From Synergistaceae bacterium (GTDB lineage: Bacteria > Synergistota > Synergistia > Synergistales > Synergistaceae): DNA of 64,000 nt. The notes below the pieces were generated by a model that searched no databases, was not told the origin of the DNA, and saw only the letters and a program-made list of their open reading frames with translations. The DNA lies in NCBI GenBank assembly GCA_030523725.1, contig JAUNHV010000002.1:62001-126000 (forward strand), in the 5' to 3' direction. This document shows, piece after piece, positions 8,000 to 14,477 of the stretch. The position numbers and the translations under genes are program-made. The stretch's first letter is position 1; each line of letters begins with the position of its first letter.

Positions 8000-8023
8000 G
8001 AGTCCTTTCGGGGACTCTTTTTT
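8000..8023 (+). terminator. Intrinsic terminator upstream of folD
   Basis: GAGTCC (8000-8005), loop TTTCGG, GGACTC (8012-8017), then six T residues. It has no gene of its own directly upstream and ends the structured stretch. Confidence 0.85.
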
Positions 8024-8180
8024 ATTTGGCAAAAATTATACAACAAAATTGCTAACTGCAACTATATATTTTTCTATTATAAAGTGTTCTGTCTTTTTTA
8101 TGTTTTTCTCCAAAAAATGTAATTTTGTGCTATTATTACCTGTAAAGAGAAAAATAAAGATTAAGGGGAGAGGGGCGACC

Positions 8181-9035
8181 TTGAATCAAATTTTATATGG
8201 AAAACCAGTAGCAGAAAAGATAAAACAAAACGTGGCAGGTGAAATTTCCTCCGGCTCATTAAAACCCATCTTGGCACTCATCAGGGTTGGCGACAGACCA
8301 GACGACGTTTCCTTTGCAAAATCAATAACAAAAAATTGTGAAAATCTTGGCATAGGCGTTTTAGATTACCACCTTGCAGAAGACGGGACAGAAACGGAGC
8401 TTTTGCCAACGACTATCATTGATTGCAACGAAGATGAAAATGTTTCTGCTATTATGTTGCTACGCCCTTTGCCCAAACATTTGAATGAAAAAAAAATTGT
8501 AAACCTTATAAATCCACTCAAAGACGTGGACGGAATAACAGTTTTTTCTCAAGCTATGGTTTATGGTGACTCCTGTGATGGTTTTGCTCCATGCACGGCA
8601 CAAAGTTGTATGGAAATTTTAGATTTCTACAACGTAGATTTAACGGGTAAAAATGTTGTTGTGCTCGGCAGAAGCCTTGTTGTTGGCAAGCCACTTGCCA
8701 TGATGCTTTTGAAAAAAAATGCAACGGTAACAATTTGCCACAGCAAGACAAAAAATCTGCAAGAAATATGCAAAGCTGCCGACATAGTTATTGTTGCCAT
8801 TGGCAAGGCGAAATTTTTGACAAGCGATTATGTAAGAGACGGGCAAATCGTCTTGGACGTTGGCATAAATTTAGACGAAAACGGAAAACTCTGTGGCGAT
8901 GTGGATTTTGAAGGCATAAAAGACATTGTCGCTTCTGCAACGCCTGTGCCAGGTGGCGTTGGACCAGTTACGTCTGCTCTCATTTGTCAGCATATAATTC
9001 AGGCACACAAGAAGGGGATGACGAGCAAATGTTAA
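8181..9035 (+). CDS. folD: Bifunctional methylene-THF dehydrogenase / methenyl-THF cyclohydrolase
   Basis: FolD interconverts methylene-, methenyl- and 10-formyl-tetrahydrofolate in the cytoplasm. The protein starts LNQILYGKPVA at a TTG with AAGGGGAG ahead of it; the open frame extends upstream through terminators, but that part is non-coding. The 284-aa length is typical. Family signatures include LRPLPKHLN, NPLKDVDG, the GRSLVVGKPLA nucleotide-binding loop, CHSKT and the C-terminal TPVPGGVGPVT. An extended -10 box (TGC-TATTAT, 8128-8136) may be its promoter. It overlaps def by 7 nt, and fmt follows, so folD sits beside the enzyme that consumes its 10-formyl-THF product. Confidence 0.93.
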   Translation: MNQILYGKPVAEKIKQNVAGEISSGSLKPILALIRVGDRPDDVSFAKSITKNCENLGIGVLDYHLAEDGTETELLPTTIIDCNEDENVSAIMLLRPLPKHLNEKKIVNLINPLKDVDGITVFSQAMVYGDSCDGFAPCTAQSCMEILDFYNVDLTGKNVVVLGRSLVVGKPLAMMLLKKNATVTICHSKTKNLQEICKAADIVIVAIGKAKFLTSDYVRDGQIVLDVGINLDENGKLCGDVDFEGIKDIVASATPVPGGVGPVTSALICQHIIQAHKKGMTSKC

Positions 9036-9508
9036 GAACAATAGTTCATTTCCCAAATCCTGTTTTGCGTGCAAAAACTGAGGAAGTAACCGTCTTTGAT
9101 GACGAGCTGAAAAATCTTATCAGCGACATGTATGAAACAATGGAAGATGCAGACGGTTGCGGACTAGCCGCTCCACAAATTGGACTTTCCAAACGCCTTG
9201 CTGTCATTGAATATAATGGGGAAAAACTTACCATAATCAACCCAGAAATTTCCAACCGCGTTGGTTCAAGCGTTAGAGAGGAAGGTTGCCTTTCATTTCC
9301 TGGTGTTTTTGAAAAGGTGGAGGCTCCGGACAAAATTACCTTAACCTACCAAACAGAAACGGGTGAAAAAATAACAGAGGATATTGAAGGGTTTTTGGCA
9401 CGCATTGTCTGTCACGAAACAGATCATCTTTTTGGACGAATGATAATTGACCGTGTGCCACCACTAAAAAGAACACTTATAAAAAAGCGTTTGGCAAGAA
9501 AAGATTAG
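9029..9508 (+). CDS. def: Peptide deformylase
   Basis: Removes the N-formyl group from nascent proteins. All three metal-site motifs are present: GCGLAAPQIG, EEGCLSFPG (Cys ligand) and CHETDH (HExxH). The ATG at 9029 overlaps the folD stop and has GAAGGGG upstream; the longer frame from 8984 lies inside folD and is rejected. Length is 159 aa. It is placed between folD and fmt, so formyl donor synthesis, formylation and deformylation are encoded together. Confidence 0.96.
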   Translation: MLRTIVHFPNPVLRAKTEEVTVFDDELKNLISDMYETMEDADGCGLAAPQIGLSKRLAVIEYNGEKLTIINPEISNRVGSSVREEGCLSFPGVFEKVEAPDKITLTYQTETGEKITEDIEGFLARIVCHETDHLFGRMIIDRVPPLKRTLIKKRLARKD

Positions 9509-9521
9509 GAAAATCAGAAAA

Positions 9522-10433
9522 ATGCAAAAATTAAAAATAGGTTTTTGCTCCAGTGGCAATTTTGGAGCAAGATGTTTGGAGCTTATTGCACAAAAAGTTT
9601 CAATAGATTTTGTTGTTACTTCTGCTCCACAAAAAGCAGGCAGAGGCCTTACCTTAAAGCCAACACCAGTGGAAGAAGTTGCAAAAAAAATTGGGATTCC
9701 TTTTGTTACAACAGAAAGACTTTCTCGTGACACGGAGACGACAGATTTTATCGTGTTTCAGGCTTGCGATGTTTTGCTTGTGATAGACTTTGGGCACATG
9801 GTGAAAGAGCCTGTGCTTTCCGCTCCGAAATACGGCTGTATAAACATACATCCAAGCGCCGTGCCACAGTATCGTGGCTCTGCTCCAGTGCAAAGGGCAA
9901 TTATGGACGGGCAGAAAGAAACAGCAGTTTCCATTTTCCGCCTTGACGAGGGAATGGACACAGGGGACATTTTATCCCAAGTGCCGGTAACGATAGAAGA
10001 TACAGACACGACAGAATCGTTAGAGGAAAAATGTGCGGTTGTTGGTTCAAATGAGTTATTGCACTTTTTGTGTGATGTGTCGCCTCTTGATTGGACTTTT
10101 ACACCTCAAACTTCTGAAGGTGTCAGTCTTGCTCCAAAGATAGAAAAAAGTGAAGGTTTTTTATCCGAAGCGCTATCTGCACAGGTTGCCTTGAACAGAG
10201 TGCGAGCCTTGGGGCAAAATATGGGGACATATTTCTTTTGGAACAACAAGCGTATCCGTGTTTTTGAAGCAGAATATAAAAATTTGCAAGGCGAGGCAGG
10301 AAAATTGGCACTAGATACAGACGGTTCTCCTTTGCTTTTCTTTGCAGACAGTGCGTTAAAATTATTGACGGTTCAGTCAGAGGGCAAGAAAAAATGCAAT
10401 GCCCGTGACTGGGCAAGAGGCATCAGGTTTTAA
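9522..10433 (+). CDS. fmt: Methionyl-tRNA formyltransferase
   Basis: Transfers a formyl group from 10-formyl-THF to Met-tRNA(fMet). The formyltransferase core shows NIHPSAVPQYRGSAPVQ with the catalytic Asn/His region, and GMDTGDIL near residue 150; a C-terminal anticodon-side domain covers about 205-303. Length 303 aa is close to the family norm. It lies 13 nt after def. A short inverted-repeat element occupies the gap before the next gene, which may separate transcripts. Confidence 0.94.
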   Translation: MQKLKIGFCSSGNFGARCLELIAQKVSIDFVVTSAPQKAGRGLTLKPTPVEEVAKKIGIPFVTTERLSRDTETTDFIVFQACDVLLVIDFGHMVKEPVLSAPKYGCINIHPSAVPQYRGSAPVQRAIMDGQKETAVSIFRLDEGMDTGDILSQVPVTIEDTDTTESLEEKCAVVGSNELLHFLCDVSPLDWTFTPQTSEGVSLAPKIEKSEGFLSEALSAQVALNRVRALGQNMGTYFFWNNKRIRVFEAEYKNLQGEAGKLALDTDGSPLLFFADSALKLLTVQSEGKKKCNARDWARGIRF

Positions 10434-10450
10434 CATCGCCAAACAAAAAA

Positions 10451-10510
10451 TTGTAGGGGCTTTACTTGTAAAGCCCGAAAAGGCTTGTTTTACAGGCAAT
10501 TCCCCTACAA
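10451..10510. repeat. 60-bp REP/MITE-like palindromic element
   Basis: The element begins TTGTAGGGG (10451-10459) and ends CCCCTACAA (10502-10510), perfect terminal inverted repeats. Inside are a hairpin GGGCTTTAC-TT-GTAAAGCCC and a weaker GCTTGT/ACAGGC hairpin. It sits cleanly between fmt and the NUDIX gene. Its form resembles short dispersed extragenic palindromes of other bacteria; no second copy is in this window, so dispersal is not shown here. Confidence 0.6.
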
Positions 10511-10559
10511 GTAAATGATAATTACTGGACACACATAAAGAAGGGGGAATAACAGCAAA

Positions 10560-11096
10560 ATGGCACACCCATTACGCAATATCATTGAAACAAAAAAAAT
10601 TTATTCTGGGCATATATTGGATTTGATAGTTGACCGCGTAAAATTTCCCAGTGGGCAAATTCACGACAGAGAAGTTGTGTTGCATAAGTCTGCTGTGGCA
10701 ATTTTGCCAATAAATGACAAGGGTAATTTTCTCTTGATAAAACAATATCGTCATGCAGTTGATGAAGATATTTTGGAAATTCCGGCAGGGCTTTGTGAAG
10801 CAGGAGAAAATCCGGAAGAATCTGCCATGCGTGAGCTTGAAGAAGAAATAGGCTATTGCGGAGACTTGGAGCGTGTGGCAGAAACATACAGCTCACCAGG
10901 TTTTTGCACAGAAAAAATTACAATTTTCCTTGCCCGTAACTTGAAGCCAAAAACACTACCTTGTGACGACGACGAATATATTACAGTCTTTGAATATAGA
11001 CCAGACCAAATTGAAACTATGATTGCAGACGGAACAATAAAAGATGTAAAGACAATAGCGGCTTGGGGCTGCTATTTAAGCAGGTTGCAAAAGTGA
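10560..11096 (+). CDS. NUDIX hydrolase, ADP-ribose pyrophosphatase type
   Basis: Cleaves ADP-ribose or a similar nucleoside diphosphate derivative. A complete Nudix box (G-x5-E-x7-RE-x2-EE-x-G) begins at GLCEAGENPEE and continues AMRELEEEIGY around residues 79-101. The preceding IKQYRHAVDEDILEIPAG and following SSPGFCTEKI fit the ADP-ribose pyrophosphatase subgroup. AAGGGGG lies upstream of the ATG. The stop overlaps the GTG start of the recombinase (GTGA). The macro-domain gene upstream also acts on ADP-ribose compounds, but it is in a different transcript. Confidence 0.88.
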   Translation: MAHPLRNIIETKKIYSGHILDLIVDRVKFPSGQIHDREVVLHKSAVAILPINDKGNFLLIKQYRHAVDEDILEIPAGLCEAGENPEESAMRELEEEIGYCGDLERVAETYSSPGFCTEKITIFLARNLKPKTLPCDDDEYITVFEYRPDQIETMIADGTIKDVKTIAAWGCYLSRLQK

Positions 11097-12004
11097 AGCA
11101 CCCAATAGACGACGATCCAAATAATGTTCGTATAGCACAGAATTTTTTGGATTATCTGCGCTATGAAAGGGGTTCATCCGAAAACACTGTCCTTTCATAT
11201 AAAAACGATTTAAAAAAGTGGTTTGCCTTTTGCAAAAGCGAAAATTATGATCCGCTTGAGATCTCTCAAGAAAGGGTTAGCCGTTTTCTATTTGGAGAGC
11301 AGAGCGATGGAAGCAAAAAATCAACTGTGCAGCGCAGTAATGCTATGCTACGTTCCTTTGCCAAATTTCTTGTTTATGATGAAGAAAAGAAAACTTTGCC
11401 AACGCTTGACCCTCTCGGAAAGCTTGACAAAAAATTGCCGGAGCTTATGACAGAGGGTGAAATTTCTCGCCTATTAAATGTTTGTGCTACGGGAAAACCT
11501 CTGGACGAACGTGACAAAACAATAATTGAGCTTACATACGGCACAGGACTTCGTGCATCTGAGGTCTGTCGTTTGAAGCTGAAAGACGTTGATTTTTCCC
11601 GTGGTGTTTTTTATGTTTTTGGCAAGGGAAGCAAGGAGCGCATAGTGCCTCTTGTCGGTGGCGTGAAGAGGACATTAGAAACTTACATTCAAAAATACCG
11701 CCCAAAACTTGACAAACATAATGCTGAGGAAGTTTTTTTATCACGTACAGGGCAAGCCTTGCCAAGGGAAACTCTCTGGACAATGCTCCATAAACGAGGA
11801 CTCCAAGCTGGGATTTCCACAAAGCGACTTCACCCACACGTCTTGCGTCACACCTTTGCAACACACCTTCTTCGCAATGGTATGAATATTCGTAGTTTGC
11901 AGGTTATGCTAGGACATGCAAGCATAATGACGACGGAAAAATACACACACCTTGACACAGAGCTCCGAGACCTGTATGACAAGTATCACCCACACGCAAA
12001 ATAG
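11093..12004 (+). CDS. Xer-family tyrosine recombinase
   Basis: Site-specific recombinase of the XerC/XerD class, expected to resolve chromosome dimers at dif. An N-terminal SAM-like core-binding domain (about 10-95) precedes the catalytic domain with the full set: R154 in GTGLRASEV, Lys in GKGSKER, H249 and R252 in HPHVLRHTFATHLL, H275 in MLGHASIMTTEKY, and nucleophile Y284. The GTG at 11093 overlaps the NUDIX stop (GTGA), giving 303 aa, normal for XerD. No partner recombinase and no attachment site are evident, and the housekeeping context argues against an integrase. Whether it is XerC, XerD or a single XerA/H-type enzyme is unresolved. Confidence 0.88.
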   Translation: MKHPIDDDPNNVRIAQNFLDYLRYERGSSENTVLSYKNDLKKWFAFCKSENYDPLEISQERVSRFLFGEQSDGSKKSTVQRSNAMLRSFAKFLVYDEEKKTLPTLDPLGKLDKKLPELMTEGEISRLLNVCATGKPLDERDKTIIELTYGTGLRASEVCRLKLKDVDFSRGVFYVFGKGSKERIVPLVGGVKRTLETYIQKYRPKLDKHNAEEVFLSRTGQALPRETLWTMLHKRGLQAGISTKRLHPHVLRHTFATHLLRNGMNIRSLQVMLGHASIMTTEKYTHLDTELRDLYDKYHPHAK

Positions 12005-12034
12005 TTTTAAGATTTAGCTATAAAGAACATAAAG

Positions 12035-12069
12035 GCGAGAAGCTGTTGGCATAGCCAACAACTTCTCGC
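12035..12069 (+). terminator. Hairpin terminator after the Xer gene
   Basis: A 16-nt arm (12035-12050) pairs, with one mismatch, with 12054-12069 across a 3-nt loop, followed by TATTTCTTT. Located about 30 nt after the recombinase stop. Confidence 0.7.
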
Positions 12070-12159
12070 TATTTCTTTGTCGGCAAGCCGATAATTCTGT
12101 GCCCCCTATGACCTTTAAGGCAAAAGATTTTTTTGCTTTTAACAATAACGTAATAAAAA

Positions 12160-12187
12160 AAGACGCTATAAAAGCGTCTGATTTTTT
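12160..12187. terminator. Terminator of tmRNA, bidirectional
   Basis: AGACGC and GCGTCT pair around TATAAAA, flanked by seven A residues on the left and GATTTTTT on the right. On the minus strand this lies directly after the tmRNA CCA end and is its likely terminator. Confidence 0.8.
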
Positions 12188-12191
12188 AATT

Positions 12192-12544
12192 TGGTGGAGG
12201 CGGGGAGAATCGAACTCCTGTCCGACTATGACACCCCGAAGGGCGCTACGTGCGTAGCTTGTATATTAGTCTCGCTTTAACATCTCCCACAAGCAGGATT
12301 TATAAAAGCCAGTCTTGCTAATCTCGTGGCAAGTTGCATAAGACGGCTGCAACAGACCACCAGCCGTTATTGTGACAGACTATCCGAGTGAAACGGCAAT
12401 CACAAGGTAGTCCGTCGCCGCTAACTAAGCAGCGAGGCCGAAAGAATTTTCGACAATTATTGTTTTGAGCCCGTATTAGCGAGGTTTGCTCATCCTCGGC
12501 ACGCTCCCAACGAACCATCCTAGCCGTCGAAACCGGTCGCCCCC
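12192..12544 (-). ncRNA. ssrA: Transfer-messenger RNA (tmRNA)
   Basis: Rescues stalled ribosomes together with SmpB. On the minus strand the 5' end reads GGGGGCGACCGGTTTCGAC and the 3' end is tRNA-like, GGTTCGATTC ... CGCCTCCACCA. The ends pair as an alanine-type acceptor stem with a G:U pair at position 3, and CCA is encoded. The tag reading frame lies at 12451-12425 with codons GAA AAT TCT TTC GGC CTC GCT GCT TAG, giving (A)ENSFGLAA; the resume codon is placed by analogy with the AGUC-GCA context of E. coli. Total length is 353 nt. An extended -10 promoter is just upstream. Confidence 0.95.
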
Positions 12545-12564
12545 AAGTTAAATTTTGTTTGCGT

Positions 12565-12573
12565 ATTGTAGCA
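12565..12573 (-). promoter_or_regulatory. Extended -10 promoter of ssrA
   Basis: On the minus strand TGC-TACAAT precedes the tmRNA 5' end by about 20 nt. No good -35 hexamer is found 17 nt upstream, so the extended -10 probably carries recognition. Confidence 0.55.
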
Positions 12574-12611
12574 TAAAATAAATTTTTGAAAAGGAAAAAA
12601 CGAAAAGAAAA

Positions 12612-12637
12612 AGAGATGCAGATTTCTCTGCCTCTCT
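12612..12637 (-). terminator. Terminator of hpf
   Basis: On the minus strand AGAGAGGCAGA, loop GAAA, TCTGCATCTCT (one mismatch) is followed by TTTTCTTTT, 17 nt after the hpf stop. Confidence 0.8.
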
Positions 12638-12654
12638 TTTATAAATTCAGATTT

Positions 12655-13197
12655 TTAGCCTCTTGGCTCTAAAATGCCGAGGTTGCCGTCTCTTCTCTTG
12701 TATAAAACGTTTACATCGCCAGTTTCATAATTTTTGAAAATGAAGAAGTCATGTCCAAGAAGTTCCATCTGAAGGACAGCTTCTTGCTCTGTCATAACTT
12801 CCAAATCGAATTCCTTACGTCTTATGACATCAAGAGATGTCTCCTTAGCCTGTTCTTGTGGGAAATCCACGCCAAAGTCGATATCTTCTTCTAGATGGCG
12901 AAGGACTCTTCCTCTATCTTGTAGATATTCCTTGTGGCGTTTAACACGGCGCTCAAGATTTTTCAATGCCTTATCAAAAGCTGTGTGGAGATCATCGTCA
13001 GATTCCTCACCACGAAGGACAACATGTCCAGCCTTTATGGTTATTTCCACAGTAAAAAGTCCACGCTTGTAACTCAATGTAACATTTGGGTTGCCAATGT
13101 TTGCGAAGAACCTTTCCAACTTTGACAGCTTGTCGTCCATGTAATCTCTCAGGCTGTCTTTTAATTCCACATTGCGAACTAAATAACGAACTTCCAT
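12655..13197 (-). CDS. hpf: Long-form ribosome hibernation promoting factor
   Basis: Binds the 30S subunit and drives formation of inactive 100S ribosome dimers in stress or stationary phase. The N-terminal HPF/YfiA domain (residues 1 to about 100, opening MEVRYLVRNVELKDSLRDYM) is followed by a linker and the C-terminal dimerisation domain (about 125-178, FDLEVMTEQEAVLQMELLGH). The two-domain length of 180 aa marks the long form, which needs no separate RMF. A strong GGAGGAGG precedes the start. It is a monocistronic leftward gene with its own promoter and terminator. Confidence 0.95.
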   Translation of the reverse strand: MEVRYLVRNVELKDSLRDYMDDKLSKLERFFANIGNPNVTLSYKRGLFTVEITIKAGHVVLRGEESDDDLHTAFDKALKNLERRVKRHKEYLQDRGRVLRHLEEDIDFGVDFPQEQAKETSLDVIRRKEFDLEVMTEQEAVLQMELLGHDFFIFKNYETGDVNVLYKRRDGNLGILEPRG

Positions 13198-13251
13198 AGT
13201 AGAATACCTCCTCCGAGCCTACTCAAGTTATACAAGAATTTCGCTGGTTGT

Positions 13252-13280
13252 ATTCTAACATGAAGCAAATTTATAAACAA
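13252..13280 (-). promoter_or_regulatory. Promoter of hpf
   Basis: On the minus strand TTGTTT (13280-13275), 17-nt spacer, TAGAAT (13257-13252) preceded by TGT as an extended -10. The leader to the ATG is about 50 nt. Confidence 0.55.
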
Positions 13281-13390
13281 GACATTATTTGCAAAATTTA
13301 CAAAAAATACTGTAAGAAATTTTCTTTTTTGGAAAAATGTGAGGTGTAGTAGTTGAGGCATAAAAAATCACTATGAAAATTATTTAAAAT

Positions 13391-13420
13391 ATTGATTTTA
13401 TTTGACCAATATGCTACAAT
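13391..13420 (+). promoter_or_regulatory. ctsR promoter overlapped by a degenerate CtsR-box-like site
   Basis: TTGATT (13392-13397), 17-nt spacer, TACAAT (13415-13420) with TGC ahead of it form a good promoter. Over the -35 lies ATTGATT-TTA-TTTGACC (13391-13407), which matches the 7-3-7 layout of the CtsR operator with one perfect heptad (TTTGACC) and one degenerate heptad. This suggests autoregulation of the ctsR-mcsA-clpC operon as in Bacillus; the weak half-site leaves room for doubt. Confidence 0.6.
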
Positions 13421-13450
13421 GCCGAAAAGTAAATTTGAGGAAGTGACAAA

Positions 13451-13930
13451 ATGGCGAGTCTAACAAGAGAAATTGAAAAATATATTGAGCAACTTTTGGA
13501 AGCTGCAGAAGCTGGAGACATTTCTCTCAGCAGAAAAGGGCTTGCAGAACACTTTGATTGTGTTCCAAGCCAGATTAACTATGTGCTTCGTAGCCGTTTT
13601 GCGCCTGAAAATGGATTTTTGGTTGAAAGCCAAAGAGGTGGTCACGGATATATCAGAATTTTACGCCTTGATTTTTCAACTAACGAAGAAAAGGTTGAAC
13701 ACCTTGAAAGCCTTATTGGTGGCAAAATTTCTGAAACGGATGCAAGACGACTTTTGTTAAATTTGCAAAACAGAAATTTAATTTCTTTGCGTGAGCGTTT
13801 GCTTATTGAAGTGGCATTGAGGGATCAAGAGGAGAAAGCTAGAGACTTGTTTGAAATTTCTATATACAAACGAGATGTCCTTCGTGCCGATACATTAAAG
13901 CGTTTGTTAACTAGCCTTGCTTTGGTTTAG
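13451..13930 (+). CDS. ctsR: CtsR family heat-shock transcriptional repressor
   Basis: Represses clp stress genes by binding a tandem heptad operator. The N-terminal winged helix (LTREIEKYIEQLLEAAEAGD followed by LAEHFDCVPSQINYVLRSRF) and the glycine-rich wing tip ESQRGGHGYIRI are both present; the C-terminal dimerisation and regulation domain spans about 80-159. GAGG lies 10 nt before the ATG. First gene of ctsR-mcsA-clpC; mcsA starts 11 nt after its stop with a strong ribosome site. Confidence 0.95.
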   Translation: MASLTREIEKYIEQLLEAAEAGDISLSRKGLAEHFDCVPSQINYVLRSRFAPENGFLVESQRGGHGYIRILRLDFSTNEEKVEHLESLIGGKISETDARRLLLNLQNRNLISLRERLLIEVALRDQEEKARDLFEISIYKRDVLRADTLKRLLTSLALV

Positions 13931-13941
13931 GAGGTATCTTC

Positions 13942-14439
13942 ATGTTGTGTGATATTTGCGGAGAAAATGAAGCAATAGTTCATGTATTACAAATTGTAAA
14001 CGGTGAAAAAAAATTATTACACCTTTGTAAAAATTGTGCGGCTGGTCATGCAGTTGGAAAAGAACTTTGTTTGGCAGAACAAAATATTGACATGCCACCA
14101 GTTTCACCTGATGAGCTAAATGCAATGTTGCATGATGTTATAAACAAACTTGTTTTGCCAGAAATAGCAAAGGTTCAAGCTCATGTGCAGCATATTACTT
14201 GTCCCCATTGTGGTCAGGAACTCCCTCCAGAATTTTTTGACCAACTTTTTAAGACTTTGAATAATATTGAAATACAGGCTAGTAGTAACCCAATGAGCAG
14301 AAAAACTCAATCTGGTATGGCTAAGGTTTCGTACTTAGAGCATAGGTTAAAGTCAGTTATTAGTGAGGAAAGATACGAAGAAGCGGCAGCTATACGTAAA
14401 GAAATTAACAGACTAAAGGAAAAGACAAATAAATCTTAG
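13942..14439 (+). CDS. mcsA: McsA-like zinc and UVR-motif protein
   Basis: In Bacillus McsA binds metal through CxxC pairs and acts with the arginine kinase McsB and ClpC. Here CDIC and CKNC lie near the N-terminus, CPHC about residue 90, and a UVR motif at the C-terminus (LEHRLKSVISEERYEEAAAI, about 130-160). The gene starts 11 nt after ctsR with TAGGAGG upstream. No mcsB follows; clpC is next. McsA could therefore serve as a ClpC adaptor alone, or mcsB may be elsewhere or absent. Confidence 0.9.
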   Translation: MLCDICGENEAIVHVLQIVNGEKKLLHLCKNCAAGHAVGKELCLAEQNIDMPPVSPDELNAMLHDVINKLVLPEIAKVQAHVQHITCPHCGQELPPEFFDQLFKTLNNIEIQASSNPMSRKTQSGMAKVSYLEHRLKSVISEERYEEAAAIRKEINRLKEKTNKS

Positions 14440-14477
14440 GAACGGTAGGGTTTTATTATTAAATTGGAGATTATAAG

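Larger units (their letters stand above)
7846..8023 (+). other. Structured non-coding stretch ending in a terminator (RNA candidate)
   Basis: Between the proX terminator and a second terminator lie 178 nt without a credible gene; the open frame crossing it is only an upstream extension of folD. The stretch holds a 20-nt direct repeat 66 nt apart, CTCAAAC with a matching GTTTGAG around the first spacer, a TCGG-CTTAT-CCGA hairpin, a GCACA-ATG-TGTGC hairpin and finally a GAGTCC/GGACTC hairpin with six Ts. Such stacked hairpins suggest a small RNA or a leader remnant. I matched no known riboswitch, and no clear promoter could be placed. Confidence 0.4.

Noticed and set aside
7830-8180. Upstream extension of the folD frame
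   Set aside because: It crosses two terminators and the structured stretch, resembles no protein, and the FolD family start fits the TTG at 8181.
6633-11096. Macro-domain and NUDIX genes as a toxin or defence ADP-ribosylation system
   Set aside because: No ADP-ribosyltransferase gene is nearby and the two genes belong to different transcripts of housekeeping character.
11093-12004. Integrase of a mobile element
   Set aside because: The recombinase overlaps a NUDIX gene in a housekeeping cluster, is of Xer length, and no attachment-site repeats or cargo genes flank it, despite the tmRNA gene nearby being a common integration target.
12318-12518. 66-aa leftward open frame
   Set aside because: It lies wholly inside tmRNA and is not the tag frame.
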